Source: Sphaerisporangium siamense (GTDB lineage: Bacteria; Actinomycetota; Actinomycetes; Streptosporangiales; Streptosporangiaceae). From it: a stretch of 64,000 nt of DNA. The notes under the pieces are model-generated. The model saw only the letters and a program-made list of their open reading frames with translations, searched no databases and was not told where the DNA came from. A program made the position numbers and the translations under genes. This document shows, piece by piece, positions 57,119-64,000 of the stretch. Position 1 is the stretch's first letter. The number at the start of each line of letters is the position of its first letter. Where the stretch lies: positions 4,216,001-4,280,000 of the forward strand of contig NZ_JACHND010000001.1 of the NCBI RefSeq assembly GCF_014205275.1, written 5' to 3'.

Positions 57119-58509
57119 CCCTGACCGGACCCAAGGCCACGGCGGCGTCCGGGGGAACCTCCCCGGGCGCCCGCCGGGTGCCGCCCGGCCCGCCCCTGTG
57201 GGCCGGGCCGAGCCTGTTCAAGAAGCTCGCCACCGACCGCCTGGCCCTGATGGAGCAGGCCGCGACCTACGGCGACGCGGCGAAGCTGACCATCGGCCCC
57301 AAGAAGCTGTACTTCTTCAACCATCCCGACCACGCCAAGCACGTGCTCGCCGACAACAGCGGCAACTACCACAAGGGCGTGGGCCTGGTCCAGGCGCGGC
57401 GCGCCATCGGCGACGGCCTGCTGACCAGCGAGGGCGAGCTGTGGCGCAAACAGCGCCGCATGATCCAGCCGGTGTTCCAGAACAAGCGGATCTCCCAGCA
57501 GGCCGGGGTCATCGCCGCGGAGGCGGCGAACCTGGTCGAGCGGCTGCGCGCCAAGGGGCGCCAGGGACCGGTCGACGTCGTCCAGGAGATGACGTGGCTG
57601 AGCCTCGGCGTGCTCGGCCGCACGCTGCTGGACGCCGACCTCGGCGCGTTCGACCGGATCGGCCAGGACTTCGAGGCCGTCCAGGACCAGGCGATGTTCG
57701 AGCTGGTCACGCTGAGCAAGGTGCCGATGTGGGTGCCGCTGCCCAAGCAGCTCCGCTTCCGCCGCGCCCGCAACGACCTGCAGCGCATCGTCGACCACCT
57801 GGAGGCCGAGCGGCTGCGCACGGGCATCGACGGCGACGACGTCGTCTCGCGGCTCATCGGCTCGACGCGGGAGGAGTCCGACCACCGTGTCGGGCGGCAG
57901 CGCATGCGCGACGAGCTCGTCACGCTGCTGCTGGCCGGGCACGAGACCACGGCGAGCACCCTGTCGTGGACGTTCCACCTCATCGACGGGCACCCGGAGG
58001 TGCGCGAGCGGCTGCACGCCGAGGCCGTCGAGGTGCTCGGCGACCGGCTGCCGGTCTACGAGGACCTGAGCCGGCTGACGTACACCGCGATGGTGGTGGA
58101 GGAGGTCATGCGCCTCTACCCGCCGGTGTGGATGCTGCCCCGCGAGGCCCAGGGCGACGACGAGGTGGGCGGCTACCACGTGCCCGCGGGCGCCGACGTG
58201 CTGATCAGCCCCTACACGCTGCACCGGCACCCGGCGTTCTGGGACAGGCCCGAGGTGTTCGACCCCGAGCGGTTCGACCCGGGACGCCCCTCGGGACGCC
58301 CCCGGTACGCCTACATCCCCTTCGGCGCCGGACCACGGTTCTGCGTCGGCAACCACCTCGGCATGATGGAGGCCACGTTCGTGATCGCCATGGTGGCGCG
58401 CGACCTGCGGCTGGCCAAGGTGCCGGGGTACGAGGTGGTCCCCGAGCCGATGCTGTCGCTGCGGGTGCGCGGCGGCCTGCCCATGACGGTGCACGCCGCC
58501 GGGGCCTGA
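57115..58509 (+). CDS. Cytochrome P450
   Basis: The 464-residue protein has all P450 signatures: I-helix LLLAGHETTAST, K-helix VVEEVMRLYPP (ExxR), the DPERF meander, and the heme loop FGAGPRFCVGNHLG with the thiolate Cys410. There is no membrane anchor, so it is soluble. A P450 beside the flavin reductase is usual in nine-membered enediyne cores (E7 type) and should oxidise the core. Transcription ends at a strong hairpin just past the stop. Confidence 0.93.
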   Translation: MTLTGPKATAASGGTSPGARRVPPGPPLWAGPSLFKKLATDRLALMEQAATYGDAAKLTIGPKKLYFFNHPDHAKHVLADNSGNYHKGVGLVQARRAIGDGLLTSEGELWRKQRRMIQPVFQNKRISQQAGVIAAEAANLVERLRAKGRQGPVDVVQEMTWLSLGVLGRTLLDADLGAFDRIGQDFEAVQDQAMFELVTLSKVPMWVPLPKQLRFRRARNDLQRIVDHLEAERLRTGIDGDDVVSRLIGSTREESDHRVGRQRMRDELVTLLLAGHETTASTLSWTFHLIDGHPEVRERLHAEAVEVLGDRLPVYEDLSRLTYTAMVVEEVMRLYPPVWMLPREAQGDDEVGGYHVPAGADVLISPYTLHRHPAFWDRPEVFDPERFDPGRPSGRPRYAYIPFGAGPRFCVGNHLGMMEATFVIAMVARDLRLAKVPGYEVVPEPMLSLRVRGGLPMTVHAAGA

Positions 58510-58525
58510 GCGGAAGACCCCTCCA

Positions 58526-58560
58526 CCCGCCGGCGCCGGGCGCATCCCGGTGCCGGCGGG
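58526..58560 (+). terminator. Terminator of the enediyne core operon
   Basis: A 15-base stem (starting CCCGCCGGCGCCGGG) with a single G-T pair and a 5-base loop begins 17 bases after the P450 stop. It is strong and GC-rich, with no T-tract. Confidence 0.7.
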
Positions 58561-58948
58561 CGGGGCCCTCGCGCGCGGGATCGTGGCCGGCTTTCCCGCG
58601 CGCAACAGGGGTCACATTCGCCTGCCCCTTAAGGGAGGCATTCCCTTTTCCGGGCACGGCGGATTTCCGCGCCGACGCGGTGGGGGCCGTGTCAGGGGGC
58701 GCGGAAGATGATCTGGGGTGGCGGCGGCATGCCGTCGTGAACGACGATGGTCCCGTTCCGGGGGACTCATCGTCACGCCGTGTTCCGCCATTACGCGGGC
58801 ACGGCGCCGTTCTCATATTCCCGGAATCACGCGTCCCGCGCGGCACGCCGGGGCGCCATTCGCGTATGCGATTCTTTTCCGCGGGCCCGTGGCTTTTTCC
58901 GGGCGCGCCGCGCGCGTCCGCCGGAGAAGCGGGCCGGCAAAGTGAAAA
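58561..58948. other. Intergenic stretch between convergent genes
   Basis: This 388-base stretch lies between the P450 terminator and the hairpins of the AraC gene. Frames through it have poor composition and no homology. No RNA gene or repeat was recognised. Confidence 0.45.
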
Positions 58949-59003
58949 GGACGGGCCTGGCCGGGGCCCGTCCGCCGCCGTGCGCCGCGCGGGGTGCGGC
59001 GCA
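58949..59003 (-). terminator. Two hairpins downstream of the AraC-family gene
   Basis: TGCGCCGC with GCGGCGCA (58981-59003) starts three bases after the stop, and GGACGGGCC with GGCCCGTCC (58949-58973, 7-base loop) follows. Both stems are perfect. They should end the regulator transcript and block read-through from the opposite side. Confidence 0.6.
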
Positions 59004-59006
59004 GGC

Positions 59007-59777
59007 TCAGTGGGTGAGCTGGGGAACGCCGTCCGAGAGCAGGTCGCGCAGGGCGAGCAGGACGGGCGGGTCTAGGGGGCGGATGGGGCGGAGTCGCAGG
59101 TGGGCGAGCCGCAGCTCGGTGCCGGGCCGGACCGTGATGGGCCCGTGGCGGCCGATGCACAGACCCTCGTCCCCTCCGGCCGGGTGGGGGACGACGTCCT
59201 CCCTGCCGGGGGCGACGGACTGCGCCATCAGGTGCCATTCGCCCTGCGGGACGTCCTCCAGGACGAAGGGTCCCGGCCTGCGCAGGATCGTGTAGCGGAC
59301 GGGCTTGCCTTCGAGAATTCTGTCGGGGAACAGCCCGGCGAAGATGGGCTGGTCCTTGAGAGGGGACGAGATGTCGCCCCTGATGGTGGTCACCGGCCTC
59401 CCTCGCCCGTCGCCGGCCACGGCGTCGGGCGGCATCTGCGGTGTGATGCTCTTGAGCTGCCGGTACTTCGTGGGGGAGAGCCCCACGCTCGCGGTGAACC
59501 GCGAGCTGAAGGTCCCCACGCTGGAATAGCCCACGCGGTGGCTGATGTCGGTGACCGTCAGCGAGGTGGTCGTGAGCAGGCGCTTGGCCTCCTGGATCCG
59601 CACCGCCGAAAGGAACCGGCCAGGCGACAACCCGGTGACCCGCTGGAACACCCGGGAGAAGTGGAACTTGCTGAACATCGCGGTACGCGCCATGTCGTTG
59701 ATGGTCAGCTGCTCACCGAGGTTCTCGTGCATGCTCTTGACGACCCGTAGGACGGCTTGCTCGATCGCGTTTTCCAT
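59007..59777 (-). CDS. AraC-family transcriptional regulator
   Basis: The 256-residue protein has its AraC DNA-binding domain at the N-terminus (about residues 5-105): two helix-turn-helices with FSKFHFSRVFQRVTGLSPGRF and DISHRVGYSSVGTFSSRFTASVG. About 150 C-terminal residues form a beta-rich domain of unknown ligand. GGGAGGAG precedes the ATG at 59777. It lies between the enediyne core and the DUF5987/GMC operon and is divergent to the latter, so it may control it and possibly the whole cluster. Confidence 0.87.
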   Translation of the reverse strand: MENAIEQAVLRVVKSMHENLGEQLTINDMARTAMFSKFHFSRVFQRVTGLSPGRFLSAVRIQEAKRLLTTTSLTVTDISHRVGYSSVGTFSSRFTASVGLSPTKYRQLKSITPQMPPDAVAGDGRGRPVTTIRGDISSPLKDQPIFAGLFPDRILEGKPVRYTILRRPGPFVLEDVPQGEWHLMAQSVAPGREDVVPHPAGGDEGLCIGRHGPITVRPGTELRLAHLRLRPIRPLDPPVLLALRDLLSDGVPQLTH

Positions 59778-60252
59778 GGCTCCTCCCGTGCGCTGGAGGC
59801 GCTGTGATAATTGACCCCGAATTGACACGGGAGGACTCGTCATCGTGAGCCTCCGTCATCTGCTCACACCCCGAAGCGGCGAATGCAAGCCACTCCGCTG
59901 CGGTGTGATTTCAGGAATGAACGACGCCCGACGACGACACATCGACGGCACTTGGCCATGGCATCAGAATTGGGTGCGGCACCTGCCGCGACAACCCCTA
60001 TCCGCCCCCTGCCTGCCCATATCCGGCAGACGCCGCGCGGGAATCCCCCCGATCCTTTGCGCCGAATGACGCCCGTCCCCGGCATTGCGCACGCGCGTTC
60101 ACCGGCCAGAATCCACGTCCCCGTGGCACCGATGTCGGGGGTTAGGGGGGTGTTCGTCCGGAATGCGAAAGCAACTCAGGAGATGCACCTATCCAGGCGA
60201 TGCCGTTCCATGAACTGGTCAGCAGCCCTCCTGGACGAGCGAGGATACGCGT
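59778..60252. promoter_or_regulatory. Divergent promoter region, AraC / DUF5987
   Basis: A 475-base gap with TTGACCCCGAATTGACAC close to the AraC start, which could supply -35 elements. Long frames inside are Arg/His-rich and unsupported. A GAGGAT ribosome site precedes the DUF5987 ATG. AraC-family sites usually lie in such gaps, but no clear direct repeat was found. Confidence 0.4.
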
Positions 60253-60822
60253 ATGCGACCGCCATCCACAGATGTAGACGACACCAGGACGATGACGCTG
60301 GAGGCGTTCGCGGACACGATCGTCCCCGGCGAGAAGCGCTCACCGGACGACCGGGCCATCGCCGGCGCCACCACCGGAGGCGGCGCGGTGCAGGCCGGAG
60401 CACTTGAACTGCTCGGATGGGACGCGACCGGGCTGACCGAGGGGCTGGACGGCTTCGCCACCGCCCTCACCGGCCACGCCACGGCGTACGCCCTGGAGCA
60501 CGGCCTGGACCTGGACCCGGCCGTCCCGCCGTTCGTGTCCCTCGCCTTCGAGCACCGCACCGCGCTGGTGCGGCGGCTCACCACGCCCGGCCACCCCGAG
60601 AAGGAGCTCTGGGTCAGCCTCGCCCTGTTCTGCAACATGGCCTTCGACTCCGCCGCGCACATGAGCACCGCCGACGCCATCGCCCAGGGACACCCGGGCC
60701 TGCTGGCCATGGGCATCGAGAAGCCCGACGCCGACGGCCGGTGGAGGTTCCCGAACTTCTCCTACGGCCGGCCCCTGGCCCGTCTGCACCCGGACACGAC
60801 CCCCACAGGGAGTCCCTCATGA
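60253..60822 (+). CDS. DUF5987 family protein
   Basis: The 189-residue protein begins with MTLEAFADTIVPGEKRSPDDRAI about 13 residues in. This resembles the small subunit of membrane-bound dehydrogenases (gluconate 2-dehydrogenase subunit 3), but without a signal peptide. The rest is helical, with FVSLAFEHRTALVRRLT. Such proteins pair with GMC oxidoreductases, and the gene is coupled to one by ATGA. It is probably a partner or chaperone for that flavoenzyme in late enediyne oxidation. Confidence 0.75.
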   Translation: MRPPSTDVDDTRTMTLEAFADTIVPGEKRSPDDRAIAGATTGGGAVQAGALELLGWDATGLTEGLDGFATALTGHATAYALEHGLDLDPAVPPFVSLAFEHRTALVRRLTTPGHPEKELWVSLALFCNMAFDSAAHMSTADAIAQGHPGLLAMGIEKPDADGRWRFPNFSYGRPLARLHPDTTPTGSPS

Positions 60823-62474
60823 CCAGCACGGAACGCACCGACGTCCTCGTGGTCGGCAGCGGCTTCGGCGGCGCGATCGCGGCCTACCACCTCGCCGCGG
60901 GCGGGGCCCGGGTCGTCATCCTCGAACGCGGCCCCTGGCTGACCGGCCAGGACTTCGACCACGACTTCAAGCTCGGCTCGTCCTACACCCGGGCCTTCGA
61001 CTTCACCGTCGGCGACGGCATGAGCATCCTCGGCGGCAACTGCGTCGGCGGCGGCAGCGTCGTCTACTTCGCCGCGATGCCGCGCGCCCCCCGGTTCGTC
61101 TTCGAGCGGCACGGCGGCATCGGCCGCCGCATGTGGCCGGCCTCCGTCAGCCGCGACACCCTCGACCCCTGGTACGACCGGGTGGCCGAGTCCATCCCGA
61201 TCACCCAGCAGAACTGGGACGACGTCACCTACGCCGGCGGGCTGTGGGCCGCGGCCTGCGACCACGCGGGCCGCACCGCCAACCCCGTCCCGGCGGCCAT
61301 CGACCGGAGCAAGTGCGTCAACTGCAACTGGATGATGGCCGGGTGCCACTTCGACGCCAAGCAGTCGCTGCTGCTCAACTACCTGCCCGCGGCCGTCGCG
61401 CACGGCGCCGAGATCCGCCCGCTGCACGAGGTGCAGCAGATCTCGCGCACCGACGACGGCGGCTACCGCGTGCACTACGACGTCATGGACGACGAGGACT
61501 ACCGCCTGCGCGGCGAGAGCGGCACGATCGACGCCAAGATCGTCGTGATCGCCGCGGGCGCCGGCGCCACCCCCGTCATCCTCCAGCGCAGCGAGGCCAC
61601 GCTCGGCGCCATGCCCCACGCCGTCGGCCGGTACTTCTCCGGCAACGGCGAGCGCCTCAACACCGCGATCATCAACGAGGACAAGGTGCGCGAGGTGCTC
61701 GGCCTCGAACGCGAGAACGGCCTGGCGTACGCGGCGAACCAGATCGGCAAGGGCCCGGTCGTCGCCAGCTGGGACCGGCTCGACGGCTCGCTGCCGGAGT
61801 TCGAGCGCTTCTCGCTGGAGCAGCTCTACTTCCCGCCCGGCCTCGGCACGATCCTCGCCGAGGTGCCCGGCGCGACCGGCCCGAGCTGGTTCGGCGTCGA
61901 CAAGAAGGAGATCCTCAAGCGCTGGCAGTCCTGGCTCATCATCTTCCAGATGATCGAGGACAACAACGAGGGCGTCTTCGGCCCGCCGCCGGCCAAGGGC
62001 AACGCCGACCGGCTCTCCCAGCAGATGCTCGGCGTCGGCCGCCTCAAGTACGACCCCACCCCGCAGACGCTGCGCGCCTGGGCGCTGGCGGACGCCGAGG
62101 TCAAGGACATCCTGGAGCGCGACGGCCTCGCCGAGGTCGCCGCCTGGACCAACGACGTGGTCGGCGCCTACACCGTCCACCCGCTGTCGTCCTGCCGTAT
62201 CGGCGACGACCCGGCCACCTCCGCGCTGGACGACCGCAACGAGCTGCGCGGCCACCCGGGCATCTTCGTCACCGACGGCTCGGCCGTGCCCGGCGCGCTC
62301 ACCGTCAACCCGGCGATGACCATCTCGGCCCTGGCCGAGCGGGCCATCCCCGGCATCGTCGCCGCCGCCCGCGAGCGCGGCGTCGACGTCACCTACGGAG
62401 CCCCGGCCCCCGACGGCTCGACCAGCGGACGGCGCGGCGTCGCCCCGCTGATCCCGAGCCTCTCGCGCCGGTAA
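60819..62474 (+). CDS. GMC-family FAD oxidoreductase (enediyne E9 type)
   Basis: The 551-residue protein has the N-terminal FAD motif VVGSGFGGAIAAYHLA, the GGNCVGGGSVVYFAA block, a Cys cluster KCVNCNWMMAGCHFDAK near residue 168, and a C-terminal VHPLSSCRIG...HPGIFVTDGSAVPGALTVNPAMTISALAER stretch typical of cholesterol-oxidase-like GMC enzymes. It should oxidise an alcohol or saturated bond on the enediyne core. Similar enzymes (E9) occur in nine-membered enediyne clusters. It is coupled to the DUF5987 gene and followed after 14 bases by an AhpD-like gene. Confidence 0.88.
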   Translation: MTSTERTDVLVVGSGFGGAIAAYHLAAGGARVVILERGPWLTGQDFDHDFKLGSSYTRAFDFTVGDGMSILGGNCVGGGSVVYFAAMPRAPRFVFERHGGIGRRMWPASVSRDTLDPWYDRVAESIPITQQNWDDVTYAGGLWAAACDHAGRTANPVPAAIDRSKCVNCNWMMAGCHFDAKQSLLLNYLPAAVAHGAEIRPLHEVQQISRTDDGGYRVHYDVMDDEDYRLRGESGTIDAKIVVIAAGAGATPVILQRSEATLGAMPHAVGRYFSGNGERLNTAIINEDKVREVLGLERENGLAYAANQIGKGPVVASWDRLDGSLPEFERFSLEQLYFPPGLGTILAEVPGATGPSWFGVDKKEILKRWQSWLIIFQMIEDNNEGVFGPPPAKGNADRLSQQMLGVGRLKYDPTPQTLRAWALADAEVKDILERDGLAEVAAWTNDVVGAYTVHPLSSCRIGDDPATSALDDRNELRGHPGIFVTDGSAVPGALTVNPAMTISALAERAIPGIVAAARERGVDVTYGAPAPDGSTSGRRGVAPLIPSLSRR

Positions 62475-62488
62475 GGAGGGAGCGGGCG

Positions 62489-63592
62489 ATGGGCAGGATG
62501 CTCAGCCGTGCGACGCTGCCGGGGACGCTGTCCCACGTCCGGCACGTCACCCCGGTACGACCCCGTACCGCGCCGGACCTCGTCGCGAAGGTCTACGCGC
62601 AGGTGGAGCGCGACTTCGGCATGCTGGCGCCGCCGATGCTCCTGCACTCACCCGCTCCCGTCACCCTCGCGGCGTCGTGGACGATGCTGCGGGAATCCCT
62701 CCTGGCCGCCGGGACCGCCGCCCGGCCGCTGAAGGAGGCGGTCGCGACCGCCGTGTCGCGCGGGAACGCCTGCCCCTACTGCGTCGACGTGCACCAGGCC
62801 ACGATGGACGGCCTGGTGCGCGGCGGCCACGCCGCGCTGGTCGCGGCCGGCCGGGACGACGAGATCGACGACCCCGGCGTGCGCCGGGTGGCGTCGTGGG
62901 CGCGGGCGATCGGGACGCGCGACGCGGCGGCGCGGCACGAGCCGCCGCTCCCGGCCGAGCCGCTGCGCGAGCTGGTCGCGGTGGCGGTGACCTTCCACTA
63001 CCTCAACCGCATGGTGAACGTGTTCCTCACCGAGTCGCCGCTGCCGCCGGAGGTGCCCACCGGCGCCCGCGGCACGCTGCTGCGGCTGTTCGGCCTGGTC
63101 ATGCGGCGCTACGCCCGCCGCGCGGCCACGCCGGGCGACGCGCTCGTCCTGCTGCCTGCCGCCCCGCCGCCCGCCGACCTGGCGTGGGCGCAGGGGTCGC
63201 CGGGCCTGGCCGCCGCGTTCGCCCGCGCCGCCGCCGCCATCGACGAGGCCGGCGCCCGCTCGGTGCCGGGCCCGGTCCGCGACCTGGTGGCGGAGCGGCT
63301 GGCCGGGTGGGACGGCGCGCCCACCGGGATCAGCCGGGCCTGGGTGGCGGAGGCCGTGACCGCGCTGCCGCGGGACCTGCGCCCGGCCGGACGGCTGGCG
63401 CTGCTCACCGCGATGGCCTCCTACCAGGTCGACGACGGGCTCGTCGCCGACTTCCGCGAGGGAACGCCGGACGACCGCGCGCTGGTCGAGCTCACCTCGT
63501 GGGCGAGCATGGCGGCGGCGCGCAGGATCGGCTCCTGGAGCACGGCACGCCCCCAGACGGCGCCCCCAGCCATTCGAATTAGCCGCCCTTGA
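62489..63592 (+). CDS. AhpD-like (carboxymuconolactone decarboxylase fold) protein 3
   Basis: The 367-residue protein has the CxxC-His site CPYCVDVH near residue 93 and a second, degenerate helical half (about 230-350). It is therefore roughly twice the length of a single AhpD-like domain. AAGGAGGG precedes the ATG. It shares an operon with the GMC oxidoreductase, so a redox or peroxide-handling role near the reactive enediyne is likely but unproven. Confidence 0.75.
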   Translation: MGRMLSRATLPGTLSHVRHVTPVRPRTAPDLVAKVYAQVERDFGMLAPPMLLHSPAPVTLAASWTMLRESLLAAGTAARPLKEAVATAVSRGNACPYCVDVHQATMDGLVRGGHAALVAAGRDDEIDDPGVRRVASWARAIGTRDAAARHEPPLPAEPLRELVAVAVTFHYLNRMVNVFLTESPLPPEVPTGARGTLLRLFGLVMRRYARRAATPGDALVLLPAAPPPADLAWAQGSPGLAAAFARAAAAIDEAGARSVPGPVRDLVAERLAGWDGAPTGISRAWVAEAVTALPRDLRPAGRLALLTAMASYQVDDGLVADFREGTPDDRALVELTSWASMAAARRIGSWSTARPQTAPPAIRISRP

Positions 63593-63839
63593 TTTTCCGG
63601 GTCAACGGAATTGCAAATCGATAGTAAGACGAAGGCACTCACGGAGAAGACACCCGAATTCGCCTGATGCATGCTTGGTTCGTGGCGGACGCGACGTGCT
63701 AATTCCGTCTCCGTCGAATCGACATTCATTTTCAGATGCCTCCTGAGCTGGGCGGCAGCGATCGATAAGGCGCGCGCACGCGGGCCGAAAACGGTTTTCA
63801 TTCGTTCGACAAGGTTATTTCAGTGAGAGGACTGCAGGC
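63593..63839. promoter_or_regulatory. AT-richer intergenic region
   Basis: This 247-base region is less GC-rich than the flanking genes and precedes the last gene, so it should hold its promoter. A reverse-strand frame crosses it but has no support. No hairpin or operator was found. Confidence 0.35.
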
Positions 63840-64000
63840 GTGAGCGAGCTTGATGAGGTGCTGCGGGCGCTGACCGAAGAAGGCGAGGAGCTCGACCGTG
63901 TGGTCGCCGGGCTCGAGCCTTCGCAGTGGAACCTGCCCACCCCCGCCCCCGGATGGACGATCGCCGACCAGGTCGCGCACCTGACCTTCATCTTCGGCCT
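63840..64000 (+). CDS. TIGR03084/DinB-like mycothiol-dependent family protein (partial)
   Basis: Only the first 53 codons are present. They show VLRALTEEGEELDRVVAGL and then PTPAPGWTIADQVAHLTFI, the opening of the TIGR03084 / maleylpyruvate-isomerase N-terminal domain. These four-helix proteins carry a metal site whose first His is in this block, and some use mycothiol. Function here is unknown. The GTG at 63840 follows GAGAGGACTG. Confidence 0.7.
   Translation, partial: MSELDEVLRALTEEGEELDRVVAGLEPSQWNLPTPAPGWTIADQVAHLTFIFG

Noticed and set aside
59883-60407. A forward frame in the AraC/DUF5987 gap.
   Set aside because: It is His/Arg-rich, runs into the DUF5987 gene in another frame, and shows no conserved motif.
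63421-63801. A reverse-strand 126-codon frame at the right end.
   Set aside because: It overlaps the AhpD-like gene antisense over much of its length, has no ribosome site and no recognisable domain.
1-64000. CRISPR arrays, insertion sequences, rRNA genes.
   Set aside because: No regularly spaced short repeats, transposase motifs or rRNA-like stretches were seen. tRNA genes cannot be excluded without a folding search.

Overview
The window looks like part of an actinomycete chromosome, probably a Streptosporangiales-type organism rather than a typical Streptomyces. Base composition is strongly GC-rich, reading frames end in G/C at third positions, GTG/TTG starts are common, and adjacent genes are often coupled by ATGA or GTGA overlaps. 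The genus is a guess.

Positions 1-9850 hold accessory and housekeeping genes: a membrane protein with a repetitive SPYG-rich cytoplasmic tail (cut by the window edge), a PP2C-like phosphatase, a small zinc-ribbon-like protein, an acyl-CoA:CoA transferase, a NADAR glycosidase, a GPP34 protein, an APC permease with a GNAT enzyme, and a secreted GH10-like hydrolase. A divergent muramoyl-alanine amidase (10029-11546) shares the hydrolase's C-terminal golvesin-like domain. At 11838-12266 there is a neocarzinostatin-family apoprotein, the carrier protein of nine-membered chromoprotein enediynes. KptA, a CapA-like protein and a small HTH protein with its own operator-like inverted repeat follow.

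Positions 14917-38898 hold a RiPP-like block built from two divergent operons around a shared promoter region (28489-28928). Five LanB-like proteins all carry the glutamylation-type N-terminal domain and all lack the C-terminal elimination domain, which is the architecture of peptide aminoacyl-tRNA ligases (PEARLs). They come with a TldD/TldE protease pair, a ThiO/glycine-oxidase-like flavoenzyme, a TPR protein, a degenerate radical-SAM-like protein, an MFS exporter, and a 43-residue acidic peptide with no Cys or Ser that ends in Ala. This set matches the logic of the ammosamide/Bha and 3-thiaglutamate pathways. There, amino acids are added from aminoacyl-tRNA to a scaffold peptide C-terminus, modified by redox enzymes, and released by proteolysis.

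Positions 39018-45044 hold a YbdK-type carboxylate-amine ligase, a flavin monooxygenase, a His-rich membrane protein, two AhpD-like proteins, a SnoaL-like protein and an acyl-CoA carboxylase epsilon subunit. Positions 45184-58509 are a complete enediyne core: two UnbL (DUF1702) proteins, UnbV, UnbU, the PKSE synthase, the TEBC thioesterase, a flavin reductase and a P450. Positions 59007-63592 hold an AraC regulator and a DUF5987 / GMC oxidoreductase / AhpD-like operon.

The main hypothesis is that the enediyne core and apoprotein bracket a tRNA-dependent scaffold-peptide pathway. The PEARL product could be a substituent of the enediyne chromophore, or the two may be neighbouring but independent pathways. 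The sequence alone does not decide this. No rRNA, CRISPR array or insertion sequence was recognised; tRNAs were not searched systematically.
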